11,799 nt of DNA. Source: an uncultured Pseudomonadota bacterium. Its GTDB lineage: Bacteria > Pseudomonadota > Alphaproteobacteria > RF32 > CAG-239. This document shows positions 1 through 7,700 of this stretch, piece after piece. Below the pieces are notes generated by a model. It saw only the letters and a list, made by a program, of their open reading frames with translations. It ran no database searches and was not told the DNA's origin. Numbering within the stretch: the stretch's first letter is position 1; every line of letters starts with the position of its first letter. The stretch spans positions 1 through 11,799 of the forward strand of contig CADBMG010000076.1 in the NCBI GenBank assembly GCA_902795745.1. The letters are read 5' to 3'. A program made the position numbers and the translations under genes.

Positions 1-357
1 AATACGAATACCGCCGAAAGCCCACTGCAAATATTGATTATCCATATATTGCCTCAAAAGCATGGCAATTAGCAGAATAATTGTAATTGGTGGCAGGATC
101 AAACCGACAGTGGCACTTATAAGTCCTAACAATCCGCGCATTTTGTAGCCGATAAATGATGTGGCATTAACGGCAATAATACCGGGAGTACATTGCCCGA
201 TGGAATAATAATTAAGCAATTCTTCTTCAGTTATCCAATGCCTCTTTTCAACAATTTCGCTTTGTAAAATGGGAAGCATGGCATAACCTCCGCCAAAAGT
301 AAATAAACCCATTTTAGCAAAAATGCCGAAAATATGTAACAGACTGACCTTTCCCAT
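1..357 (-). CDS. chrA: ChrA-family (CHR) chromate transporter, N-terminal part, cut by window edge
   Basis: Membrane carrier of the CHR family, whose characterised members export chromate; the true substrate here is not known. The 119 visible residues carry the family hallmarks: FGGGYAMLPIL near residues 21-31 in the first hydrophobic segment, then W-T-E-E-E, then QCTPGIIAVNATSFIGY around residues 60-77, and a hydrophobic segment with LPP that fits the next membrane span. The frame stays open to the left edge, so the C-terminal part is missing. Single-domain CHR proteins are usually about 180-200 aa, and the length of this one cannot be seen. The ATG at 357 lies 10 bp past the stop of the SGNH hydrolase gene, behind only a weak TGAG ribosome site, so it is probably translated as part of the upstream operon. 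Family call is firm from motifs; substrate is inference. Confidence 0.85.
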   Translation of the reverse strand, partial: MGKVSLLHIFGIFAKMGLFTFGGGYAMLPILQSEIVEKRHWITEEELLNYYSIGQCTPGIIAVNATSFIGYKMRGLLGLISATVGLILPPITIILLIAMLLRQYMDNQYLQWAFGGIRI

Positions 358-367
358 TTTTAACTCA

Positions 368-979
368 TTACAATATTTTTTCTTTCTGTAAATAATGAAA
401 AATTTCATCTGCTACAAGTTGGTGTCCCTGAGTATTAGGATGCGTTGCATCCATGTACAATTTTTCCAACGATCTGCTATGCCATTGTTGATAACGCGAA
501 AAAAACTTGATTTTACGCTCAAAGCATATACGGCAGATCTGGTTATTATAACGCTCCACATCTTCATTGCGACGAATTAATTCGGCAGTAGGTAAATAGC
601 GTTTTTCAACTACCGGCAAAATATCTGTAACTATTATTTGAGCTCCAGTTTGGGTTAACTTATCCAGCAACCTTTGCCAATACATATAACGAGCTCCTTC
701 GGAAAAATCGAGAGCTAAATTACTGTTTTTGCGGCGGCGCAAATCATTAACACCTAAGGAAACAATCAAAATATCAAAGTGGCGCGACAATACTTCCGGT
801 ACAACACGAAAAGCAGCATCGGCAATATTATCTCCTGATTGTGATAAATTATTAAACATATATTTTGCCGGATATTGTTGTTGTATCATTTTACCCAAGC
901 GTGCAAACCAACCCAAATCTTCACTGTCATAGTAGCCGTGACCGATGCTGTCACCGACTAAGCCGATTAATTTAACCAT
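368..979 (-). CDS. SGNH/GDSL-type hydrolase (probable cytoplasmic esterase/lipase-like)
   Basis: A 203-aa serine hydrolase of the SGNH superfamily, which cleaves ester or related bonds; the substrate is unknown. All four blocks are visible: the nucleophile in GDS (Gly9-Asp10-Ser11), the block II glycine in SQSG (Gly49), block III G-V-N-D (Gly76, Asn78, Asp79), and block V D-A-T-H (Asp177, His180), giving a Ser11-Asp177-His180 triad. There is no signal peptide, so it is probably cytoplasmic. The start is set by a perfect GGAGG (complement of 988-992) lying 8 nt before the ATG at 979. A longer reading from a TTG at 1027 would put that ribosome site inside the gene, and the extra residues are not conserved-looking. 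It lies 44 bp after the membrane-protein gene and 10 bp before chrA, in the same orientation, which suggests an operon. Confidence 0.9.
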   Translation of the reverse strand: MVKLIGLVGDSIGHGYYDSEDLGWFARLGKMIQQQYPAKYMFNNLSQSGDNIADAAFRVVPEVLSRHFDILIVSLGVNDLRRRKNSNLALDFSEGARYMYWQRLLDKLTQTGAQIIVTDILPVVEKRYLPTAELIRRNEDVERYNNQICRICFERKIKFFSRYQQWHSRSLEKLYMDATHPNTQGHQLVADEIFHYLQKEKIL

Positions 980-987
980 TAACATAT

Positions 988-992
988 CCTCC
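988..992 (-). promoter_or_regulatory. Ribosome binding site that decides the SGNH hydrolase start
   Basis: The minus strand reads GGAGG followed by 8 nt and then ATG (977-979). Another ATG lies only 2 nt after the GGAGG, too close for initiation. This supports residue numbering beginning MVKLIG rather than the longer TTG-initiated reading. Confidence 0.75.
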
Positions 993-1023
993 GTGTTTAT
1001 ATGTAGTATTGGCAGAAAAAGCT

Positions 1024-1632
1024 TCAATGCTCATTTTTGCCATATCCGTAGTGCCAAATACAATTCAAAAGAGCCAGATACATTAATAATTCCGACATTT
1101 CTTCCATTATTTCGTTATCAAAAGGTTTTTCGGCAACTTGAGATAAAATAGCGGCTATAAGCAAAAATAGAAAATCCCAAACATAAATCGGAGCTTTTTT
1201 AATACATTGTCCTAATGGTCGCCATACCTTGTAAGCCAAAAAATATACAAATGCCAAAATTGCTATTCCGTTACGCACCCATTTAATTATGAGCCCGTAA
1301 GGCACATCTTCCCATCTGCTGTCATGCGGTATGTTATAGTATGAACAAAGCCAATGGCGTCCCGTGTTGACTTCGCGGCAAATAATCAAAAAAAGAAGAA
1401 AAGCCAAAAAATAAAATATTGATTTGTTATTACGAGCTCTGATACATAAAAACAGAGATACAAAGCATATCAGCAGTTGAATATTTTCGACAACTCCGTC
1501 CTCTTTAAACCAAAGCGAATCGGCATACATCATCATCGGCCATATTGACATTAGTAATAAAAATTCCAATACGGAAAGTAAGTTAAAGCGATAAGATATG
1601 CGCTTTTGGATATTCAAGAGCTTTTCTTTCAT
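1024..1632 (-). CDS. Polytopic inner-membrane protein of unknown function
   Basis: A 202-aa integral membrane protein with five or six hydrophobic spans, at about residues 19-42, 48-67, 71-88, 113-137, 147-167 and 177-198. I do not recognise a named family with certainty. The spacing of polar residues at span borders (KEDGVVEN near 43-50, CREVNTGRHWL near 85-95, EEMSELLMYL near 177-186) resembles a widespread group of uncharacterised bacterial membrane proteins that carry an E-D-G-x-x-E turn and a late E-E-x-x-E span; this is memory-based and weak. The ATG at 1632 follows the stop of the upstream Spy-like gene by 9 nt with no clear ribosome site, which suggests translational coupling. The C-terminus ends 44 bp before the SGNH hydrolase start. 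Existence of the gene is well supported by length, packing and coherent hydropathy. Confidence 0.8.
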   Translation of the reverse strand: MKEKLLNIQKRISYRFNLLSVLEFLLLMSIWPMMMYADSLWFKEDGVVENIQLLICFVSLFLCIRARNNKSIFYFLAFLLFLIICREVNTGRHWLCSYYNIPHDSRWEDVPYGLIIKWVRNGIAILAFVYFLAYKVWRPLGQCIKKAPIYVWDFLFLLIAAILSQVAEKPFDNEIMEEMSELLMYLALLNCIWHYGYGKNEH

Positions 1633-1641
1633 TGATATTAT

Positions 1642-2142
1642 CTATTGTTCAATATTTTTAGTCATCATCTGTTCAAAGATTTCTTTTTGTTCCGGTGTTA
1701 GAACAGCTTCGAATTCGCGCAAACTTTGTGTTTCAATTTCTTTCGCCTGAGCTTTGAGTAAATCAACCGAACGCAGTAATTGCTCCTGACGCAACATCTG
1801 TTCTTTATTTAGATAATTAATTGTATCAATTTGTTCATCGGTAAGATGCAGTGCTTTAACATATGCGCTCAAATTCTGCGCCTCAGTTTCAACTTTTTCT
1901 TCAACAGTGTCTTCATTTTTTACCGTATTTTCTACCTCTTTTTCAGCCACAGGCGTAAAAATTTCTTCTTCGGCAAATTCCTCAACAATAGCATCTGGTA
2001 CGGAATTTAATTTATCTTCCGCTTGTTTATCTTGCACAATCACAACATCATCCAAACCGAACTCATCATCGGTTTGCGCGTGCAAAGTTTCGGAATACAT
2101 TAACAATAAAAACGCTGTTGCGGTAATTTTATAAAAATTCAT
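1642..2142 (-). CDS. Secreted Spy/CpxP-like (LTxxQ) protein with acidic N-terminal region
   Basis: A 166-aa periplasmic protein. Residues 1-22 form a signal peptide ending in LHA. Residues 23-90 are strongly acidic, rich in Glu, Asp and Val, and look disordered. Residues 91-166 are helical and carry two LTxxQ-type motifs (LTDEQ at 100-104 and LTPEQ at 148-152), the signature of the Spy/CpxP/ZraP group of periplasmic chaperone-like stress proteins. Classical family members lack the long acidic arm, so this is an unusual form. The ATG at 2142 has an AGAGG-type ribosome site 5-6 nt upstream. A candidate promoter lies just upstream at 2179-2207. It appears to head the operon running left into the membrane protein, hydrolase and chrA. 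Binding of unfolded protein or metal is known in relatives and is inference here. Confidence 0.8.
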   Translation of the reverse strand: MNFYKITATAFLLLMYSETLHAQTDDEFGLDDVVIVQDKQAEDKLNSVPDAIVEEFAEEEIFTPVAEKEVENTVKNEDTVEEKVETEAQNLSAYVKALHLTDEQIDTINYLNKEQMLRQEQLLRSVDLLKAQAKEIETQSLREFEAVLTPEQKEIFEQMMTKNIEQ

Positions 2143-2178
2143 TTTTTCCTCTCTATGTATATAAAAACACTTTTGTGT

Positions 2179-2207
2179 ATTTTACCTATACTAAAAACAA
2201 AAATCAA
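2179..2207 (-). promoter_or_regulatory. Candidate promoter for the Spy-like/membrane protein/hydrolase/chrA operon
   Basis: On the minus strand a -35-like TTGATT (complement of 2202-2207) is followed by exactly 17 nt and a -10-like TAAAAT (complement of 2179-2184), matching the vegetative consensus at 4 of 6 and 5 of 6 positions. Transcription would begin near 2172, giving a leader of about 30 nt before the ATG at 2142. It separates the two Spy-like genes, which are 91 bp apart. Confidence 0.5.
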
Positions 2208-2233
2208 TACCGATACCCAAAATATACCAAGCC

Positions 2234-2641
2234 TTATTTTTCCGGCATTTTAAAACGGAGACTTCGTTCGCTACGAGGTTGCGGCAATCTTTTGTTTTTG
2301 TTCATCCTTCCTTGTATTTTTTCAAATTTTGCCAACTGCTTTTCTGATAAAATTGTTCGTATTTTTTGTTCATCCGCTTGGCGAATATTTTGCATTTGTT
2401 GGTGTAATGTTTCAATTTGTTGCATAATAGCTTGTATTTGCGGACGACTCTCGGCATATATTGCGTCAAGTTGTTTTTTTTGTTCATCACTGAGCTTTAG
2501 TTGTTTTGCCCAATCAGGAGATTTTTGCCGCATTTCCGGAAAATATTTCCTTTGAAATTGCTCTTCGGCAACTTGCACCGAATGCGCCATCAGCGGCCAA
2601 AACAATAAAACAACGCTTATAAAAACCGACAATTTGCGCAT
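2234..2641 (-). CDS. Small secreted Spy/CpxP-like periplasmic protein
   Basis: A 135-aa protein with a signal peptide (residues 1-21, ending AHS) and an all-helical mature part of the Spy/CpxP/ZraP type. Two LTxxQ-like motifs are present, LSDEQ at 50-54 and LSEKQ at 98-102, separated by a Gln-rich helix, which is the family spacing. After residue 107 comes a basic, Pro- and Arg-containing tail of about 28 residues. The size fits the family. The ATG at 2641 has a GGAGG 6 nt upstream (complement of 2648-2652). It lies 91 bp upstream of a second, longer LTxxQ protein in the same direction, and is divergent from ymdB. Known relatives act in the periplasm as ATP-independent chaperones or envelope-stress sensors' partners; that role here is inference. 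Confidence 0.85.
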   Translation of the reverse strand: MRKLSVFISVVLLFWPLMAHSVQVAEEQFQRKYFPEMRQKSPDWAKQLKLSDEQKKQLDAIYAESRPQIQAIMQQIETLHQQMQNIRQADEQKIRTILSEKQLAKFEKIQGRMNKNKRLPQPRSERSLRFKMPEK

Positions 2642-2725
2642 AAATATCCTCCGTAAAACATTTTTGTTTCATTTTATCACTTCATTTTTAAAATTCTACA
2701 TTTTTATTTTACCTTTAAAAATTTA

Positions 2726-2754
2726 TTGCATAAATATTATCTTTTCACTAAACT
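2726..2754 (+). promoter_or_regulatory. Weak candidate promoter for the YmdB-type gene
   Basis: TTGCAT (2726-2731), 17 nt, then TAAACT (2749-2754), 3 of 6 and 4 of 6 matches to consensus, placing initiation close to 2761 and the ribosome site AAGGAG at 2765-2770. The surrounding 135-bp divergent intergenic region (2642-2776) is very AT-rich, so chance matches are likely. I saw no other structure in it. Confidence 0.3.
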
Positions 2755-2776
2755 GCGAGCAGAAAAGGAGAAAAAT

Positions 2777-3565
2777 ATGCGCATTTTTTATTGCGGTGAT
2801 GTGGTGGCGCGAGCCGGCAGAGAGGTTGTATTAAACAACCTGCAATACATACGAGATACTTATAAAGCAGATGTAATTTTGGTAAATGTGGAAAATTCAG
2901 CTCACGGTTTTGGAGCAACACCGGGAATTTGCCGTGAATTTTTGGAAAAAGGTGCTGATATTTTGGTTTTAGGCAATCATTTTCTGAATCGTCGCGAATT
3001 AATGCCTTTTTTGGATGAATGCAAAAAAATTATCAGGCCGGCAAATATTCCGCCATATAATGCAGGACGAGGTTATTTAATTCATGAACTTGCCGACGGA
3101 CGAAAATTGTTAGTAGTGCAAGTGCTGGGAAGATTGTTTATGGAAGCTGTCGATTGTCCGGTACAGGCTGTTGAAAAAATTTTGCAAAACTATCCGCTGG
3201 GTAAACAGCTGCAAGCGGCATTCGTAGATGTACATGCCGAAGCAACATCGGAAAAATTGGCATTGGGTTACTACTTGGACGGCAGAGTTTCCTGTGTTGC
3301 CGGAACGCATACGCATGTACCTACTGCCGATGCAAGAGTTTTGCCCGGTGGCACGGCTTATATTACCGATGTAGGCATGTGCGGGGATTATAACTCCGTT
3401 TTGGGATTTGAACCGACAGCACCGATTAATCGCTTGTGCCGTCGCTTCACCGATGACAGGTTAACACCGGCAAACGGAGCAGGCACGTTGTATGGTATAT
3501 TGGTAGAAACTGATGACAACACCGGTTTGGCAACAAAAATTGAACAAATAAAGCTGCCAAAATAA
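2777..3565 (+). CDS. ymdB: YmdB-type metallophosphoesterase (2',3'-cyclic nucleotide phosphodiesterase family)
   Basis: A 262-aa cytoplasmic dimetal phosphoesterase of the YmdB family (the family known as TIGR00282). Characterised members hydrolyse 2',3'-cyclic nucleotides and affect RNA turnover and biofilm switching. The expected ligands are all present: GD at Asp8, E-N at Glu39-Asn40, GNH at Asn67-His68, His153 in DVHAEAT, and GTHTHV with His178 and His180, followed by the typical TDVGMCG. Length matches the family. Two usually conserved spots differ: the stretch after GNH reads FLN rather than a T/V-W-D pattern, and VVQVLGR has Gln where Asn is usual. The ATG at 2777 has AAGGAG 6 nt upstream; an upstream in-frame ATG at 2726 has no ribosome site. 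It is divergent from the Spy-like genes and followed 77 bp later by a small gene. Confidence 0.93.
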   Translation: MRIFYCGDVVARAGREVVLNNLQYIRDTYKADVILVNVENSAHGFGATPGICREFLEKGADILVLGNHFLNRRELMPFLDECKKIIRPANIPPYNAGRGYLIHELADGRKLLVVQVLGRLFMEAVDCPVQAVEKILQNYPLGKQLQAAFVDVHAEATSEKLALGYYLDGRVSCVAGTHTHVPTADARVLPGGTAYITDVGMCGDYNSVLGFEPTAPINRLCRRFTDDRLTPANGAGTLYGILVETDDNTGLATKIEQIKLPK

Positions 3566-3581
3566 TTTTTTAATTTTAAGT

Positions 3582-3609
3582 TTGCTTTTTCTTAAAATCG
3601 TGCTACATT
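3582..3609 (+). promoter_or_regulatory. Candidate extended -10 promoter for the small Trp-tailed protein gene
   Basis: TTGCTT (3582-3587), 16 nt, then TACATT (3604-3609) preceded by TGC, which gives an extended -10 motif. Initiation would fall near 3616, leaving a short leader before either candidate start at 3643 or 3667. It lies in the 77-bp gap after ymdB and implies the small gene can be transcribed on its own. Confidence 0.45.
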
Positions 3610-3654
3610 TGTTGCGATGTTTTATTATTAATTTTAATATTTATGAGTGATCAC

Positions 3655-3658
3655 GAGG
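3655..3658 (+). promoter_or_regulatory. GAGG ribosome site supporting the shorter start at 3667
   Basis: GAGG lies 8 nt before the ATG at 3667 (a second ATG follows at 3670). The earlier in-frame ATG at 3643 is preceded only by T/A sequence with no ribosome site, although it is close to the predicted transcription start and cannot be excluded. Confidence 0.5.
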
Positions 3659-3666
3659 ACGGGCCC

Positions 3667-3918
3667 ATGATGCATAGGGCGATTGTGGCTGAATTGCCGC
3701 AAGAGACTGAGTATGGCAATGTAAAATTCAAAGTCATTTGCCGAACTCTGAGAAAAAGAGAAGTCAATGTTTACATCAACAAAATAAATCCGCAAAAAAA
3801 GGCGGTGCTTATGTTGAGTAAAGGAGACGAACTTTACACTTCTGCCGATGGCAGAGAAATTACCAACATCACTTTTAACCCATGGTGGTTACGCTTGTGG
3901 CTTAGAATGGTGTGGTAA
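3667..3918 (+). CDS. Small basic protein with tryptophan-rich C-terminal tail, unknown function
   Basis: An 83-aa protein (91 aa if the ATG at 3643 is used). I do not recognise it. The body alternates hydrophobic and polar residues, as in a small beta barrel: AIVAELP, then FKVICRTL, VNVYINKI, KAVLMLSKGDEL, then DGREITNITF. The pattern is loosely like an OB-fold protein of IF-1 size, but I see no diagnostic motif, so that is speculation. The last 13 residues hold four tryptophans with two arginines (NPWWLRLWLRMVW), an amphipathic or membrane-seeking tail. There is no signal peptide. The gene has its own candidate promoter and is followed 10 bp later by a strong terminator, so it may be monocistronic or the end of the ymdB transcript. 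Codon-level start is uncertain. Confidence 0.7.
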   Translation: MMHRAIVAELPQETEYGNVKFKVICRTLRKREVNVYINKINPQKKAVLMLSKGDELYTSADGREITNITFNPWWLRLWLRMVW

Positions 3919-3928
3919 GAACGCAAAA

Positions 3929-3958
3929 TGTCCCGTTATTAAGACGGGACGTTTTTTT
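3929..3958 (+). terminator. Intrinsic terminator between convergent units
   Basis: A 7-bp perfect stem GTCCCGT (3930-3936) and ACGGGAC (3944-3950), extendable by one T-G pair, encloses a 7-nt loop and is followed by seven T on the plus strand (3952-3958). It ends the small Trp-tailed gene. On the minus strand the downstream sequence has only a short T run, so termination of the virB8 operon there would be weaker. The T tract overlaps the virB8 stop codon (3957-3959). Confidence 0.9.
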
Positions 3959-4709
3959 ATTCCCTGATTAAATCCTGATTATATTTAACCACCGTAAATC
4001 CGAGCGGATTAACAATACGCGGATAAACAGCTCTTCTTTCTTCATAAAATTTAGGAGTAACCGAAGCTCTGTAACGTGTTGTCTTTAATATCAGTGCCCC
4101 GCTTTTAAGCTGATTGTGCGATAGATTATACACCGTAAAATTAACATACCACGCCGGACTTTTCTCGCTGATACGATTAATACTGTCAATTCTTACCTCA
4201 CTGGAATAATCTTTACTGAACATATTTTGCACTGCTTTGGCATTATCACCTACAAATGCAGAATAAACAGGTGGTGCAGACAAATAATGGACTAACCCTC
4301 CCGGTCCCCAACGCGTGCGCATTTCATCAATATCATTGATAACCGTATTGCGCAAAATTACATACTGTTTGATATAAAGTTCAGTCAATTGTTGAATTGA
4401 CGGCATTTTTTCAGAAATAGGTTCATAACGAACCATGTTATTAGAATCTGTCTGAGTTGTAATCAACAGCGGTTCAACCAATATTTCCGGAGCAAGACGA
4501 AAAACCACCAATGTTGCACTCAAAAACAAACCGAGAGAAAGAACGGCACAGAAAATAACTAATCGCGCCAACCAACGAAAATACACTTCTTTTGCCGAAG
4601 AAGTATGAAAATCATCCTCTGTAATATATTGCGGCTGATACTTTTCATCAGCAGATGTATTTTTTCTGCCGGTAATATATAGTTTATTATCTTTTTCCAG
4701 CTCTGCCAC
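3957..4709 (-). CDS. virB8: VirB8-like type IV secretion system inner-membrane protein
   Basis: A 250-aa bitopic protein matching VirB8, an assembly factor of the inner-membrane and periplasmic T4SS core. Residues 1-46 are cytoplasmic, 49-71 form one membrane span (Val/Leu/Phe-rich), and 72-250 are the periplasmic NTF2-like domain. Family traits are the helix LYIKQYVILRNTV (111-123), the W-Y-V-N-F-T-V-Y strand, the RY-R-A-S-V-T strand, and the C-terminal NPLGFTVVKY (234-243), a hallmark of VirB8. The size is typical. Translation begins at GTG (4709) with GAGGAG 8 nt upstream (complement of 4718-4723). It follows the 1384-aa protein gene by 15 bp and is the last gene of the operon. No virB9, virB10, virB11 or virD4 lies downstream; a convergent small gene comes next, so the rest of the system, if complete, is elsewhere. 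DotI/IcmL has a related fold, but the NPLGF end favours VirB8. Confidence 0.85.
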   Translation of the reverse strand: MAELEKDNKLYITGRKNTSADEKYQPQYITEDDFHTSSAKEVYFRWLARLVIFCAVLSLGLFLSATLVVFRLAPEILVEPLLITTQTDSNNMVRYEPISEKMPSIQQLTELYIKQYVILRNTVINDIDEMRTRWGPGGLVHYLSAPPVYSAFVGDNAKAVQNMFSKDYSSEVRIDSINRISEKSPAWYVNFTVYNLSHNQLKSGALILKTTRYRASVTPKFYEERRAVYPRIVNPLGFTVVKYNQDLIRE

Positions 4710-4724
4710 GCTGTTATCTCCTCA

Positions 4725-7700
4725 TTATTTTGTGTATACCGCACAATACGGCTTCGGTATTTGTCTTATGCGCTTTTCCCACATTTCCATATCTTTTTCA
4801 TGATATTTATCAACAATGCCTGCGTTTGCCGTTGCTTGCTTAATATTATATTCTAACTCTGACTTATCCTCTGAACCGCTGATTTCTGCCATCTCGTCAT
4901 CATCCAAGAGTAGCAAAGCTAATTTATTAGCAATTTCCGTCAGCCTCTCTTTTATGTAGTCAATGGTCTGACGAGGTCCGGCGATGCTTACTTGCTCCTT
5001 GGCATTACGTATATAAGCTGTTTTATAGCTATCAAGCGTTGTAGCGGCCATAGTATAATCTTCTTCAGAAGATAAATCAAAGTCATCACTCAATGTATCG
5101 CCGAAATCGTTAAAAATTTCTTGAAGCTGAGCTTTAATCTCTTCCATCTGTTTACGCAATTTTTCCATAGCTTCATTTGTTTGCTCTTTACGTTCAATCC
5201 ACTCCAAATAGTTGCCAAACTGATTAGTGGTAAATAAAGTCCTCAGAGCATAAGTTATCTGTTCCATTGTCGCATCATTTTCCTCAGCTTCAACATCTTG
5301 GCGAATTGAACTGATAAAAGCTCGATTAAAAGATAAATGGTACTGAGATTTATCCTCTATCTCGGGTTGCGGCATAAAGCCCAAAAGAGGAACTACTTTA
5401 GAACCCGAAGGTGGCACATAGGCCAAAATCTGAGCCAGTTCACTGCTCTGTGAAACGTCATCTTCAAGCTGATTAATCATGACCTCTGCGTAGTCGGTCT
5501 GCGTATCAATTAACTTGCCGTTTTCATATTGCACTGCGGCACAATTTTGCTCAATTACATTTTCTTTTTTACCGTTAGGATTATATCCAAATAAATAAAT
5601 ATCGTTTTGTTCAGCAAGTGCCGCATCAATAATTTTGCCATTTAACTTACACGGAAAAATTCCGGATCGGCTATATGCTATGTCGGCATTGCCGCGTTCG
5701 AACAAAGCTGCAATATCCAATTCCTTTTCTTCAAAGGTCCTTACCTTCAACAAATATTTCCATACTTCCGGCATTTCCGCACCGCTTTCCAGAAAACTTT
5801 CACCGGTAATGATAATTTCGCGATTATCTTTCGGTTCTTCATCACCGGCAAAATAACGCTCTACATTATCATAATCATATTCATCAAAATAAAAAATCTC
5901 GCGCAAAGGTGCTGATGAATAACTGAGCGGTCCCGACGGAGTACGAAAGTCACGAGGTTTGCCCTCAATACCAACAAAATAAACAGGTCCGCTTTCTGTA
6001 TTTTCCTCCGGTGTAGTACAATAGTCATTTTCGCACATGCTCATCAGTGCCTTCACAAATACACTTTGTGTCATCTCGGCTAATATTTCATCTTCTAGAT
6101 TTCCGCATCCGGCAGGAGTTGAGGAAGCTTGCTCTCCTTTTTTTTCCTCAGCCATTGACATAATGTCTTCAATCATTTCATTATGTATTCTTTGAATTCT
6201 ACCCGTATTTTCAGAATAATATATGTCATCGGAATCTTGCATAGCTTGTAATTTTTGCTTAGCATCGTCTATTTTTTGAATAACTCTCTTTCTTACGCAC
6301 TGCACAACATTTTCTGCTACACCGACTGCCTTAATCTCAGATGCGGCTGAGGCAACCAAATTAAGTGTTGAATCGCTTTGTTTTTTATCCAATGCTGCCT
6401 GTACTTTTTGGCGATAATCTCTGACTGTTTCATCATATGCTTTTACATATTTTTTTATTTCCTGATTCATATCGTCTTTCAAGTTATCAAATTTTGTTTG
6501 ATATATTTCTATTTTAGCTTTAACAGATAGCGAATCATCGGCAAGAGAATCTTGTTTAACACTGGCATTAATCCATTTTTCATCATTATTTTCCTTATGC
6601 TCATGGCGACTATTTTCCTGCGGGGAAACTAAATCTTCCCCGTCCTTCAACTCCCGTTTTTTATACATTTCACGTTCGTTATGAACAGCTTCTTCGTCCA
6701 GAGGAGTTGTTTCTTCGGCATCATCCATTAATTCATTTTGCTCATTATATTCCTTGTTTGTCTCATCCAATTTTTTGTTCAACTCTTCGATTTTTGCCGC
6801 AACATTTTCCATCTGCGAGCGAATTTCGGCCTTAGCTGATTTATGTGCATTACTCATATTTTGTAAAACCTGTTTTTCTTCAGCTATCATTTTTTCAATT
6901 TCATCTTTTTGTTCCGCACCTTTACCCAACGAATCGGCCAATTCACCGATTTTATCAGCTTCAACCGTTTTCATATCCAGCATCGGATTTTCCGGATCTT
7001 GCGGATAATCAAGCAATTCATTGGCAATCTGTGCCGCTTCAACCAACAAATCATTGAGCGGAACAGTGGCTATATATTGCTTCATATTTTCATATTTTCC
7101 GTTGATATATTGATCATAAAACTCTTTCTGATCGTTCCACAATGGATAACGATTTTTAATTGAACCAAACTGTGCGTTCTGCAAACTATTAATATCATTG
7201 ACCATTGCCTTAGATACTATTGAACCGTTGAGCCAATTAAGCATTCCCGATGCACGCATCTCAGCAGCAGCGTTCTCCTCATCAAGCGGATTTTTATAGT
7301 TATGATTCTCGTCAGCATTTTCATTCTCGGTCTGCGGATTTGCCATGTTATCAAAAGGGCTGTTTCGCTTTTCACTGCGATCTTGGCGCGAACCGTCACG
7401 CGGAGTTACCAGGTTATCTCCGCTACTATTGAAATTATCATCAAAATCACCATTGATAAAGGCGTCAATATCTTCATCGTTAGCCTGTTTTTTAGTTTCT
7501 GCATACAGTGACAATAAATAGCCGGAAAGGCCACTGCGTCCTGTTGTATCAGTTAATTCTGTCATATAGCATCGTCCGGCATCACCATTGGGACAACTTA
7601 CATCGGCAAAACCTCTTTTTTCCTTCTCATCCTCAGGATACCGACAAATCATATATCCTTCAACATTTGTACAACCGTTTCCGGCCCAAGCCTGTGCGGC

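Noticed and set aside
980..1027. TTG start at 1027 for the SGNH hydrolase, overlapping the stop of the membrane-protein gene (TTGA)
   Set aside because: A perfect GGAGG lies 8 nt before the ATG at 979, and the extra 16 residues precede the usual start of the SGNH fold. It would also bury the ribosome site.
2167..2178. ACAC-TTTT-GTGT inverted repeat as a terminator or operator
   Set aside because: Arms are only 4 bp in an AT-rich leader, with no T tract suited to termination. It lies at the expected transcription start, but there is too little to call an operator.
2642..2700. Promoter for the short Spy-like gene with -10 TAAAAT at 2671-2676 (minus strand)
   Set aside because: The -10 is good, but no -35 with more than three matches is found at 16-18 nt, so I did not list it as a feature.
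3957..4709. DotI/IcmL (type IVB) assignment for the VirB8-like protein
   Set aside because: The C-terminal NPLGFTVVKY and the overall length fit VirB8 of type IVA systems better. No other Dot/Icm-like gene is visible.
4714..4725. Three-codon mini reading frame ATG-AGG-AGA-TAA between the 1384-aa gene and virB8
   Set aside because: Its arginine codons are simply the GAGGAG ribosome site of virB8, and no ribosome site precedes its own ATG. It is most likely a coincidence of TAATG overlap.
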